In this document: positions 7,449 to 14,596 of the stretch, one piece after another
How positions within the stretch are numbered: the first letter of the stretch is position 1
Layout of the letters: every line of letters begins with the position of its first letter
Assembly (NCBI GenBank): GCA_964533185.1
Contig: CAZHLD010000059.1
Coordinates: 1 to 20,832 of the forward strand
Source of the DNA: CAZHLD01 sp964533185
GTDB lineage: Bacteria > Acidobacteriota > Terriglobia > Acidiferrales > UBA7541
Reading direction: 5' to 3'
DNA length: 20,832 nt
Notes under the pieces: generated by a model
Told to the model about the DNA's origin: nothing
Seen by the model: the letters and a program-made list of their open reading frames with translations, nothing else
Database searches by the model: none
Translations under genes and position numbers: made by a program

Positions 7449-8555
7449 ATGGCCGGCAGTCTCGAATCCCGCGTAGCGCAGCACGTTCCGGCGTTGGGCT
7501 GGCGGTTGAAAGCCATTTTGCCGGTGGCCGCGGTGCTACTGGTTGGCGTGGGAGTGTTTGTCTGGGTGACACTTTCACTGGAAGGGACGACCCAGGAGCC
7601 CGCACGGCATATAGTGATCTGGGTGGCCGCCGCTGGCGGTGTGGCCATTTGCAGCGTGGTGCTGGTGGTCCTGGCGCTGCTCATCGAACGGCCGCTGACC
7701 GAGCTCCAACAGAAGATCGCGAGGCTGGAGGACGGCGACCTGACCGTCCGTGTCAACTTCGCCGGCCGACAGGACGAGATCGGCGAACTGGGACGCCACT
7801 TCAACGAGATGGTGCGGCAGCTTGCCTCCAACCGCGAGGAGATCGAACGCCTGCACCGCACGCAGATGTCGCGCGCCGAGCACCTGGCCACGCTCGGCGA
7901 ACTGGCCGCGGGCCTGGCGCACGAAATCCGCAACCCGCTGGCAGGCATCGCCGGCGTCATCGAGATTATTGGCCGCGACCTCCCGGAGAGCAGCCCCAGC
8001 CGCGACGTGCTGAAAGACGTCCAGCAGGAGGTGCTGCACATCAAACAGATTCTCTCCGAGCTGCTCGACTACGCGCGCCCCCGTCGCTCCGACATCCGCG
8101 CCGCCGATCTGAACGCCACCGTCGAGCACGCCCTGGCCCTGGCCCGGCAGCAAGCGCTCTCGCGGCCCATCGAGATCCGTTTCGCCCCGGCCGACAACCT
8201 GCCACCCGTCGAACACGATGCCGCACAGATGCAGCAGGTCTTGCTTAACCTGATGCTCAACGCCCTGCAGGCGATTTCAGGCGCGGGCAGCATCCGCGTG
8301 GCTGTAGAGGGGCGGGACGCCCAGGCGGTCATCACCGTTGCAGATTCAGGCCGCGGTATCGTGCCTGAGAACCTGGCTAATATCTTCCGTCCGTTTTTCA
8401 CCACCAAGGGACAGGGCACTGGCCTGGGACTTTCTCTGGCCCGGCGGATTGTGGAGGACCACGGTGGCTGGATCGAAGTCGAAAGCCAGCCGGGGGCCGG
8501 AACGAAGTTCACTGTCCGGCTGCCGCTCCAAAGGCCCGCAACCGTAGTAAAGTAA
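7449..8555 (+). CDS. Membrane sensor histidine kinase (NtrB/ZraS type)
   Basis: Senses a signal at the membrane and phosphorylates the NtrC-type regulator encoded 5 bases downstream. From the ATG at 7449 it has 368 residues: two membrane helices (about 22-43 and 56-79) joined by only about a dozen external residues, a HAMP linker (about 80-132), the phospho-acceptor His158 in LAAGLAHEIRNPL, and an ATPase part with the N box (NLMLNALQ, 267-274), DSGRG (299-303), IFRPFFTTK (312-320) and GTGLGL (323-328). The near absence of a periplasmic domain means sensing probably occurs within the membrane or through a partner. The start is chosen for GGAGG seven bases upstream; the frame is open further 5' and an in-frame GTG at 7341 is possible but less well placed. 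Confidence 0.9.
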   Translation: MAGSLESRVAQHVPALGWRLKAILPVAAVLLVGVGVFVWVTLSLEGTTQEPARHIVIWVAAAGGVAICSVVLVVLALLIERPLTELQQKIARLEDGDLTVRVNFAGRQDEIGELGRHFNEMVRQLASNREEIERLHRTQMSRAEHLATLGELAAGLAHEIRNPLAGIAGVIEIIGRDLPESSPSRDVLKDVQQEVLHIKQILSELLDYARPRRSDIRAADLNATVEHALALARQQALSRPIEIRFAPADNLPPVEHDAAQMQQVLLNLMLNALQAISGAGSIRVAVEGRDAQAVITVADSGRGIVPENLANIFRPFFTTKGQGTGLGLSLARRIVEDHGGWIEVESQPGAGTKFTVRLPLQRPATVVK

Positions 8556-8560
8556 GAGCG

Positions 8561-10030
8561 ATGGCACAAGTCAAGATCCTCATCGTGGACGACGAAAAGC
8601 TGCTGCGCTGGTCGCTCCGCCAGAAGTGCCAGGAGTGGGGATACGCGGCGCTCGAAGCCGAGCACGGCGCCGACGCGCTGCGGCTGGCGCACGCAGAAAC
8701 GCCCGACCTCGTACTGCTCGACGTGCGCCTGCCCGACCTGGGCGGCCTCGAAGTACTCGAGAAGCTCAAGCAAGGGGGCGACGTCCGTGCGGTGATTATG
8801 ATGACCGGCGACCCGCAGCTCGACGACGTAAAGGCGGCCATCAAGCTGGGCGCGTACGATTTTATCGGCAAGCCGCTCGATTTCGACGAGCTGGGCGTCA
8901 CCATCCAGAATGCGCTCGAGGCCACGCGCCTGCGCACCGAAGTCGAATCGCTGCGCGGCGAGGTGCGTCGCCGCACCGGCTACCACGACGTGGTCGGCGT
9001 TTCGCGAAAAATGACCGAGCTGATGGGCTTTGTCCGCAAAGTCGCCGCCAGCGAAGCCTCCACCATCCTCATCCAGGGCGAAAGCGGCACCGGCAAAGAC
9101 CTCATCGCCAAGGCCATCCACTACCAGAGCGCGCGGCAGGACAAACCTTTCGTCGCCATCAACGCCTCGGCCATTCCTGAAACACTCTTGGAGGCGGAGC
9201 TGTTTGGCCACGAGCGCGGGGCTTTCACGGATGCGAAGGCGATGAAGAAGGGGCTATTCGAAGTCGCCGATGGCGGCACGCTATTCCTGGACGAGATTGG
9301 CGAGCTTTCGCCGTTCCTCCAGGCCAAGCTGCTGCGCGTGCTCGAAGACCAGATTATCCGGCGCGTCGGCGGCATTCGCGATATTCAGGTGGAGGTGCGC
9401 GTGATCGCCGCGTCCAACCGCGACCTCGAGCGCGCCGTCCGCGAAAATCACTTCCGGCAGGACCTCTACTACCGGCTGGCCATCATTTCCATTTTCATTC
9501 CGCCGCTGCGCGAGCGCAGGGAAGACATTCTGCCGCTGGTTGATTTTTTCCTCGAGCACTACAACCGCAAGCTGAAGAAATCGGTCCGCGGCCTCACCGA
9601 CGACACGCGCCGCCTGCTGCTGGCTCACGACTGGCCCGGCAACGTGCGCGAGCTCAAGAACGCCATCGAGCGCGCCATGATCCTCGAAGAAGAGCCTGTG
9701 CTGCGGCCCACCTACCTGCCGTTCTCCGTGGCCCAGCCGCATGCCGGCGTGACCGCGTTCGAACACACCTCTTCGCCGCCGGCTGGCGGACAGCCGCTCG
9801 CCGACGGCCGCTGGCTCCCGCCGCTCTCCATCCCCGAAGGCGGCACATCCCTCGAAGAAGTCGAACGGGCGCTGGTCGAGCTGGCCCTCCGTCAGGCTGG
9901 CGGCAACCAGACTCATGCAGCTCGCCTGCTCGACATCAGCCGCGACGCCCTCCGCTACAAAATGAAAAAGTTTGGCCTCATGCACGCCGAAGAAAAAGAA
10001 GAAGAACCCAGCCCACAGACAGGTGCATGA
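8561..10030 (+). CDS. NtrC-family sigma-54-dependent response regulator
   Basis: Activates sigma-54 promoters when phosphorylated by the upstream kinase. The 489 residues comprise a receiver (1-120; acidic pair Asp10/Asp11, phospho-acceptor Asp54, Thr82, Lys104), an AAA+ domain (about 144-380) with Walker A GESGTGKD (173-180), Walker B GTLFLDE (239-245), arginines near 300-320, and a Fis-type helix-turn-helix at the end (GNQTHAARLLDISRDALRYK). The sigma-54 contact loop reads GAFTDA (220-225) instead of GAFTGA. The kinase stop is 5 bases upstream, so the pair is co-transcribed. Its likely local targets are the -24/-12 elements at 10525-10541, 12660-12676, 15844-15860 and possibly 16057-16073. 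Confidence 0.93.
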   Translation: MAQVKILIVDDEKLLRWSLRQKCQEWGYAALEAEHGADALRLAHAETPDLVLLDVRLPDLGGLEVLEKLKQGGDVRAVIMMTGDPQLDDVKAAIKLGAYDFIGKPLDFDELGVTIQNALEATRLRTEVESLRGEVRRRTGYHDVVGVSRKMTELMGFVRKVAASEASTILIQGESGTGKDLIAKAIHYQSARQDKPFVAINASAIPETLLEAELFGHERGAFTDAKAMKKGLFEVADGGTLFLDEIGELSPFLQAKLLRVLEDQIIRRVGGIRDIQVEVRVIAASNRDLERAVRENHFRQDLYYRLAIISIFIPPLRERREDILPLVDFFLEHYNRKLKKSVRGLTDDTRRLLLAHDWPGNVRELKNAIERAMILEEEPVLRPTYLPFSVAQPHAGVTAFEHTSSPPAGGQPLADGRWLPPLSIPEGGTSLEEVERALVELALRQAGGNQTHAARLLDISRDALRYKMKKFGLMHAEEKEEEPSPQTGA

Positions 10031-10080
10031 TCCGGAACACGGGGCACCACGTGGACCGATGTGATTTTTTCCTGCCAGCG

Positions 10081-10452
10081 CTACCGGGTAGCTACTTCGG
10101 CTTCGAGGCGGGCGACGGTGCGCTTGAGCCAGTTGAGCACCGTAGCTTGCAGCTTATCCGGGTTCCCTTCGCGTTCGAGCGATTCCACCGTATCACCGCG
10201 CTCATTGAGCGGGATCTTGTGGCAGACGTCGCCGCCGCTCACGCGCAGCGCGGGCGGGACGAACTCAATCAGGAAGCACTCCGAACAGGGGCGCTCCTTT
10301 TCTTCCAGGCCGACGTTCAGGCAGGTGACCGAGTCGCGGAACGTATGAGAAACGCGGTGCGGCTCGTGCACCGACGGATGGTATCCGCCCCGTTCAAGGA
10401 TCTCGATTTCGAGCTTCAGGGCCCCGATCATCTCTCTTTTGTCAAAACTCAC
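10081..10452 (-). CDS. Uncharacterised 123-residue protein with four cysteines
   Basis: I do not recognise a characterised family. The protein is soluble, without signal peptide or membrane helix. Four cysteines are spaced C44-x11-C56-x2-C59-x17-C77, with His78 next to the last; the RPCSECFLIEF and DVCHKIPL segments could bind zinc or an iron-sulfur cluster. The N-terminal region is helical and rich in His (YHPSVHEPHR) and the C-terminus forms a charged helix. It is considered real because of coding-like composition, a GTG start with AAGGAG seven bases upstream, and a good sigma-54 promoter-like element 72 bases before the start. It is convergent with the NtrC-type regulator, 50 bases away, making it the regulator's nearest candidate target. 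Confidence 0.75.
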   Translation of the reverse strand: MSFDKREMIGALKLEIEILERGGYHPSVHEPHRVSHTFRDSVTCLNVGLEEKERPCSECFLIEFVPPALRVSGGDVCHKIPLNERGDTVESLEREGNPDKLQATVLNWLKRTVARLEAEVATR

Positions 10453-10524
10453 GGGCGGTCTCCTTCCGGCAGCGCGGCTTGAAAAAAGGATCCCAGAAGA
10501 TGCGGAGCTGCCTGTGCGAAAGAC

Positions 10525-10541
10525 TGCAATCTGTCAGCCAA
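10525..10541 (-). promoter_or_regulatory. Predicted sigma-54 (-24/-12) promoter of the 123-residue protein gene
   Basis: On the minus strand the sequence reads TTGGCTGACAGATTGCA. Both core boxes are intact (TTGGC at -24, TTGCA at -12) with exactly ten bases between GG and GC. The expected start of transcription would be near 10514, leaving a leader of about 60 bases. It is intergenic and correctly oriented, and a sigma-54 activator is encoded next door. Found by eye, not by scoring. Confidence 0.65.
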
Positions 10542-10602
10542 TTCCAAGTAGCTGCTAACATAGCACTTAAGTTGAAGTGAGTAAACAGGCGCGATTGTCG
10601 TT

Positions 10603-10618
10603 TGCGGGAAATCCCGCA
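10603..10618. promoter_or_regulatory. 16-bp dyad, possible activator site or hairpin
   Basis: TGCGGGA and TCCCGCA flank two bases. It lies about 70 bases upstream of the predicted sigma-54 promoter at 10525-10541 and 20 bases past the TPR gene stop. As a hairpin it has no T-tract on either strand, so it is a weak terminator candidate; as DNA its symmetry and distance would suit an NtrC-type upstream activating site. Confidence 0.3.
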
Positions 10619-10638
10619 GGCCGGTGAGCCAGGAAGGC

Positions 10639-11271
10639 CTAGCGGGACTGAGTCTTCGCTTTGACGATGAGGTCAAGAACGCGCTGCTTTTCCGGATATT
10701 CCGGGTTCGTCTTGAGCAGCTTCTCCCAGGCGGCAATCGCCCTGGCGGGGTCCTTCAGCCCCTGCGAGCGCACAATCCCCATGTTGAAGAGCGTATTCGG
10801 GTGCGACGGGTTGATGGCCAGCGACTTCTCGTATTCCTTGACGGCCTGTTGCGGCAGGTTGGAGTACCAGTAGGCCGTGCCGAGGTCGGTGCGCACGTTG
10901 ACGTCGTTGGGCCGCAGCTCGAGGGCCCGCGTGTAGTACTCGATGGCCTGCGGATAGACGTGATGGTCGTAGTAGAGGTTTCCGAGTTGCACTAAGTTCT
11001 CCACGTTTTTCGGGTCCACCCTGAGCGCGGCCAGCAGAGGCGCCGCCAGCGGTTGCACGGATTCGGCAGTTGCCGGAGCATTGGTCGCCGCGGGCACATT
11101 CGATGGTGCAGGCATTACCGGTACAGAAGCAGATGAGCCGCCTGTGGTGAGCGGAGCCGAACCACGGAAGAGGTATCCGATCAGCAGCCCGGCCATCAGG
11201 CAGACCAGCGCCAGCAGGTAGGCTTCGCGGCTGGTCCAAGTCCCATCCGAGCGAGTGACTTCCTTCGTCAT
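10639..11271 (-). CDS. Membrane-anchored tetratricopeptide repeat protein
   Basis: Likely a protein-interaction scaffold facing the periplasm. The 210 residues start MTKEVTRSD, have one membrane helix (about 17-35), a Pro/Ala/Thr-rich linker (about 38-75) and three TPR units (about 90-122, 124-156, 158-191) with typical ALELRPND and SLAINPSH repeat ends. The arrangement resembles the NrfG/CcmH-type TPR proteins of cytochrome c assembly, but similarity is only structural and the role is not shown. The start at 11271 is preferred, with AAGGA about eight bases upstream; the frame is open to 11373, but that would overlap hemA. The gene is 55 bases after hemA on the same strand and is probably in its transcript. 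Confidence 0.85.
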   Translation of the reverse strand: MTKEVTRSDGTWTSREAYLLALVCLMAGLLIGYLFRGSAPLTTGGSSASVPVMPAPSNVPAATNAPATAESVQPLAAPLLAALRVDPKNVENLVQLGNLYYDHHVYPQAIEYYTRALELRPNDVNVRTDLGTAYWYSNLPQQAVKEYEKSLAINPSHPNTLFNMGIVRSQGLKDPARAIAAWEKLLKTNPEYPEKQRVLDLIVKAKTQSR

Positions 11272-11326
11272 CGTTCGTCCTTCTATCTGTCTTTCAGTCT
11301 CCGCCGGCAAGTGCGGCCCTCTGTAC

Positions 11327-12700
11327 TCAGGCCACGACATTCTGCTCCCCGCGGGAGCCCACGCGCAAGCCAAAGAGACGCCGCACGGCCGCGGTCAACT
11401 GTTCCTGTTCCGGCTCGCCCGGCGCCTGCTTGAGCTCTCCGGCCAGTTGTGTGGCGATGCGTCCGAGTAATCGCGAGGCAAACTTCTCGATGGCCTGTTC
11501 TTCTACCTCATTCAACGGGCCAAACTCGGCGCGGTAGCGTTCCAGCTCTTTCTGATGAATCTCTTCCAGGCGCCGCCGCAGGGCCACCAGAGTAGGTACA
11601 ACGCGCTCGGCTTTGAGTCGTGGCAGAAATGCCCGAACTTCCCGAGCCACAAGAAGGGCAGCATCTTCTGCGGCGGCACGACGCTCGTCCAGGTTCTGGG
11701 CGACCACGCGCTCGAGGTCGTCAATGTCATAAAGGAAGACGCCCGGCACATCGCGCACCGCGGGATCGATGTCCCGCGGCACTGCGATATCGATGAAGAA
11801 GACTGGCCGCCCGTGGCGCTGCCGGTGGATTCGCTCGGCGTCCTCGCGCCCGATCAGCACATGCGGACAACCGGTGGAGCTGATCACGATGTCGGCCTCG
11901 GCCAGGTGCTGCCAGCGGTCTTCGAAGCGAATGGCGATTCCGCCCAGCTTGTCGGCAAGCTGCTGCGCATTCTCAAAGGTGCGGTTGGCCACCCAGACGG
12001 CGCGGGCCCCGTTCTTCAGGAGATAGCGCGCGGAAAGCTCGCTCATTTTCCCCGCGCCGAGTACGAGCACCTTGCTCTGGTCGAGCGAGCCGAAGATTTG
12101 CCGGGCCAACTCTACGGCGGCGTAGGGGACGGAAACAGCGGACGCACCGATGGCGGTCTCGTTGCGCACGCGCTTGGACACGCTGAGGGCCTTCTGGAAG
12201 ACGGCATCCAAGAAACGGCCGGTCGCTCCGGCCTGCTGCGCACGCGCCCACGCGGTTTTCACTTGTCCGGTGATTTCCGGTTCGCCGACAACCATCGAGT
12301 CCAGGCTGGCCGCAACGCGGAAGACGTGCTCGACCGCGGCTGCCGCCTCCAGCCGATAAAAGTGCTCCCAATCGGATTGCGTCAGTCCGTGCCCGCGCTC
12401 GAGGTAGGCGCGAACGCCTCCCGTTGCGACGCCGGGGTCGCTGGCCCAAAGGATGAACTCGGTGCGGTTGCAGGTGGCTAGGACGACCACCTCTTCGATC
12501 CCCGGCGAACCAGACAGGGTGGCCAGTGCCGGAAACAAGCGGCTCTCGCCAATCCAAAACCGCTCGCGGACCTCGACGGGCGCGGACCGGTGGTTCAGCC
12601 CAATGACAGTTAGATTGCCTCCCAAACTCTTACCCTCAGTCGGCCTCAGGAGGGTCAATGGCATCCCTCGTGCCAATGTTCGCCCCGGATTGGGTTGCAC
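11327..12700 (-). CDS. hemA: Glutamyl-tRNA reductase
   Basis: First committed step of C5-pathway haem synthesis: NADPH-dependent reduction of glutamyl-tRNA to glutamate-1-semialdehyde. Family marks are GLNHRSAPVEVRERF, the catalytic cysteine in ATCNRTE (residue 77 here, about 50 in most members), VGEPEITGQVKTAWARAQ, the nucleotide-binding VLVLGAGKMSEL and the FIDIAVPRDIDP motif. The 457-residue reading uses GTG at 12700, six bases after a perfect AAGGAGG. That gives about 25 extra N-terminal residues; a TTG at 12625 with GAGGG seven bases upstream gives 432 residues, closer to the usual length, and would place the gene just downstream of a sigma-54-like element. Both starts remain open. The TPR gene follows. 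Demand for haem fits the multihaem cytochromes upstream. Confidence 0.9.
   Translation of the reverse strand: MQPNPGRTLARGMPLTLLRPTEGKSLGGNLTVIGLNHRSAPVEVRERFWIGESRLFPALATLSGSPGIEEVVVLATCNRTEFILWASDPGVATGGVRAYLERGHGLTQSDWEHFYRLEAAAAVEHVFRVAASLDSMVVGEPEITGQVKTAWARAQQAGATGRFLDAVFQKALSVSKRVRNETAIGASAVSVPYAAVELARQIFGSLDQSKVLVLGAGKMSELSARYLLKNGARAVWVANRTFENAQQLADKLGGIAIRFEDRWQHLAEADIVISSTGCPHVLIGREDAERIHRQRHGRPVFFIDIAVPRDIDPAVRDVPGVFLYDIDDLERVVAQNLDERRAAAEDAALLVAREVRAFLPRLKAERVVPTLVALRRRLEEIHQKELERYRAEFGPLNEVEEQAIEKFASRLLGRIATQLAGELKQAPGEPEQEQLTAAVRRLFGLRVGSRGEQNVVA
12660..12676 (-). promoter_or_regulatory. Predicted sigma-54 (-24/-12) promoter for hemA
   Basis: The minus strand reads TTGGCACGAGGGATGCC: a complete TTGGCACG -24 box and ATGC at -12, with exactly ten bases between GG and GC. 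It overlaps the first codons of hemA if GTG 12700 is used, but would lie properly upstream if the TTG at 12625 is the start (expected transcription start near 12649, leader about 25 bases with a GAGGG ribosome site). Being inside a possible coding stretch lowers confidence. Confidence 0.45.
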
Positions 12701-13055
12701 TCATTTCCTCCTTACTCTACGGATTTCAGAGTCTTAGCGGATGGGAGCGAGTGAGCCTTTGTCCAGGCGCAACCAAAGAGATCGGTTGTCTGCGGAGAAT
12801 TGGCCCACGTGCTGGGGTAAATGACTCAATCTAACGAGATACCAGCCGTGGCGGCAATCTGAGCTCGTTACAAGCCGCTTTACTGCAACACCTTATAGAT
12901 GCTCCCGCTGCAGACGATTTGGCATGGCTCGTGCCATTGGTCTACGTGGAAAGCAATCTTTCTGAGATAGGTCGGGCGGCTGTGGCACTCCTCAGACAAC
13001 ACGGAAGCCGGGTCACCGCCGATCGGCAAGAGCTAGAGGGCTCGAGCGCCCGGCG

Positions 13056-13095
13056 AGGAGGAAGGTCAACAGGGGCCTGCCAGGCCCATCCTCCT
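13056..13095 (+). other. Two-part stem-loop
   Basis: AGGAGGA (13056-13062) pairs with TCCTCCT (13089-13095), enclosing a second perfect hairpin GGGCCT-GCC-AGGCCC (13073-13087). The unequal internal gap (ten bases on one side, one on the other) resembles a structured RNA more than a terminator. Confidence 0.5.
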
Positions 13096-13255
13096 TCAGT
13101 CGCCCGACCTCACATCGAGGAAGCAGAACTTGCGAGATTCGTGTGGCGCGGCAGAGCGATCCGGACGGCCACCTCCGCTCCCGCTGAGACCGGCCTAACC
13201 CTGACTGGGAAGAGCCGGTTGGACCTCTCACCGCGCCCCTCGAGAACATTGTGGT

Positions 13256-13270
13256 CCCGGCCTAGCCGGG
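13256..13270. other. Perfect hairpin CCCGGC-CTA-GCCGGG
   Basis: Six GC-rich pairs with a three-base loop, not followed by a T-tract on either strand. It lies in the gene-free stretch upstream of the ywiC-like gene. Confidence 0.5.
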
Positions 13271-13483
13271 GCAAAGCTCTTTCAGACATACGCCAGCAGG
13301 TACCGAGGGCTGGACAGAGATTCGCCGCCGTTTGGGATCCCTCAGCTGTTTCTTTCCGAACCACGCCCAAAATCCTGAGCGCGATCAATCAAGGCAACCG
13401 CAGAGTCGTCCTACCAGGAACGATCTCGGGCGGCGGCGATGTTCTCCGGCAAGCTGGCGTGCCTCGCACAAGTTTGCGCTCTG

Positions 13484-13527
13484 CGCGGACAAGACCCTCT
13501 CAACCGGGAATTCAACACTTGTCCGCG
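13484..13527. repeat. 10-bp inverted repeat with 24-base loop
   Basis: CGCGGACAAG (13484-13493) and CTTGTCCGCG (13518-13527) are perfect complements. It lies about 90 bases upstream of the ywiC-like start, so it may be an operator dyad or leader hairpin for that gene, or the stem of an unrecognised RNA. Confidence 0.5.
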
Positions 13528-13616
13528 GGAGCGCTTCAGACTCTCTCCGGGGCGGCCGGCGTGGATACAAAGACGGGCGCGGCGATCCACGCCACGGTTG
13601 CCCCGGGAGAGTCAGA

Positions 13617-14516
13617 ATGAACCTTTCGCTCTCTCCCCCAGCAAATTCACTGGCTAAGACAGATCCGCGGCAATCTGTGCCTCTGCGGATGCCGGCCGAA
13701 CATGGAGCCTGGGGGATCCTGCTGGTGCCGTTTTTCTGTGCGGCGGCCGTTGCCGGAAACTGGAATCTGCCTCTGATGCTCTGTGCGGTCTGCCTGCTGT
13801 CGTTCTTCTTGCTTCGTGGTTCGATCGAAGTGCACCGGGGCGGCGGCGCGCGCTGGTCGGTTGCGTTTGCTCCTGTGCACGTGGCGCTGACTGCCGTCGC
13901 CGGGGGAACCAGCGCTGCACTCGTGCTGGCCTACGACCGGCGGCAGGTTCTGTTGGTGGGCCTCGCCGCCGCGGTGCTGTACCTCACGCAGCGTGCGCTG
14001 GCCGCTGGCCGTCCCGCTATCCGCACTGAAAAGCGAAACTTGGCGGCGGAGTTTGTGGGCGTCGCCCTTCTGACACTGACCGCTCCCGCCGCATGGATTG
14101 CGGCACGAGGCTCACTCAACGCGACTAGCGTCGAGCTGTGGCTCCTCTGTCTGCTGTTCTTCACCGGCGGCGTGCTCTACGTGAAATACCGTGTGCGCGG
14201 CATCCTGGTGCACCGCAAATTCGATCGCCTGGGCGAGCGGCTGGAATTTGCCTGGCCGGTGCTCGTTTATCACCTCCTGCTGGCTGCGTTTCTCGGCATC
14301 TGGGTAGCGCTCAATTTGCACCCGGGAGCAAGCGTCTCTTCCGCCTTGCGGGCGACGCTGCTGGGCCTTGCGTTTGCGCCGGCTGTACTTCGCGCGGGGG
14401 CGTTGCTTTTCCAACTCGGTCGCCGATTTGCCATCCCGCGACTGGGCTGGACTGAAATCGCGCACTCCGCGGTGTTCACTGCACTGGTCATCTTCGCCTA
14501 CCGTCTGGCGGCATAA
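13617..14516 (+). CDS. YwiC-like integral membrane protein
   Basis: The 299-residue product begins its conserved part with PAEHGAWGILLVPFF (residues 26-40), the signature opening of the YwiC-like family, and continues with about eight hydrophobic helices ending near ALVIFAYRLAA. The family has no established function; in Bacillus subtilis ywiC lies among the anaerobic nitrate respiration genes (fnr, narK, narGHJI), so a respiratory link is possible but unproven. The start at 13617 has a modest GGGAGAG ribosome site; the frame is open far upstream, but that portion is not protein-like. ATG at 13690, just before the conserved motif, is an alternative. The gene is convergent with the acetyltransferase. 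Confidence 0.85.
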   Translation: MNLSLSPPANSLAKTDPRQSVPLRMPAEHGAWGILLVPFFCAAAVAGNWNLPLMLCAVCLLSFFLLRGSIEVHRGGGARWSVAFAPVHVALTAVAGGTSAALVLAYDRRQVLLVGLAAAVLYLTQRALAAGRPAIRTEKRNLAAEFVGVALLTLTAPAAWIAARGSLNATSVELWLLCLLFFTGGVLYVKYRVRGILVHRKFDRLGERLEFAWPVLVYHLLLAAFLGIWVALNLHPGASVSSALRATLLGLAFAPAVLRAGALLFQLGRRFAIPRLGWTEIAHSAVFTALVIFAYRLAA

Positions 14517-14550
14517 GACCGCGTTCTCCCAACAATTGAATTTGAAGAAT

Positions 14551-14569
14551 GCCGACTCTGCGAGCCGGC
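14551..14569. terminator. Imperfect hairpin between convergent genes
   Basis: GCCGACTC-TGC-GAGCCGGC forms a stem with a single A-C mismatch and a three-base loop, 35 bases after the ywiC-like stop and 28 bases past the acetyltransferase stop. On the minus strand it is followed by ATTCTTCAAATTC, a mildly T-rich run. Position suggests a two-way terminator, but the T-tract is weak. Confidence 0.35.
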
Positions 14570-14596
14570 GCTACACAGGCAGGTGTGAGGGGTGGT

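Larger units (their letters stand above)
12701..13616. other. About 0.9 kb without a convincing gene, between divergent hemA and the ywiC-like gene
   Basis: No frame here has a family match, good ribosome site or protein-like composition. The longest plus frame (from 12919) is rich in Arg, Ser, Pro and Gly and looks like chance. Three stable inverted repeats are present (13056-13095, 13256-13270, 13484-13527), none followed by a T-tract. The stretch should hold the promoters of hemA (near 12701-12900, minus) and the ywiC-like gene; none was recognisable. It did not match tRNA or RNase P RNA features that I could check by eye. Confidence 0.5.

Noticed and set aside
8069..9211. Long minus-strand frame across the kinase/regulator junction
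   Set aside because: It lies opposite two well-supported genes, with composition expected of the complement strand.
10031..10080. Possible terminator after the NtrC-type regulator, suggested by a run of six T
   Set aside because: The preceding sequence gives only a four-pair stem, too weak to call an intrinsic terminator.
11555..12481. Long plus-strand frame opposite hemA
   Set aside because: Shadow of hemA; the minus-strand product carries all glutamyl-tRNA reductase motifs.
13021..13100. Possible RNase P RNA, suggested by GAGGAAGGTC
   Set aside because: The conserved core pattern around it and the matching downstream motif are not present by eye.
12919..13620. 233-codon plus-strand frame in the gene-poor stretch
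   Set aside because: Arg/Ser/Pro/Gly-rich, no domain, no ribosome site, and it runs into the ywiC-like start in another frame; more likely chance in GC-rich DNA.
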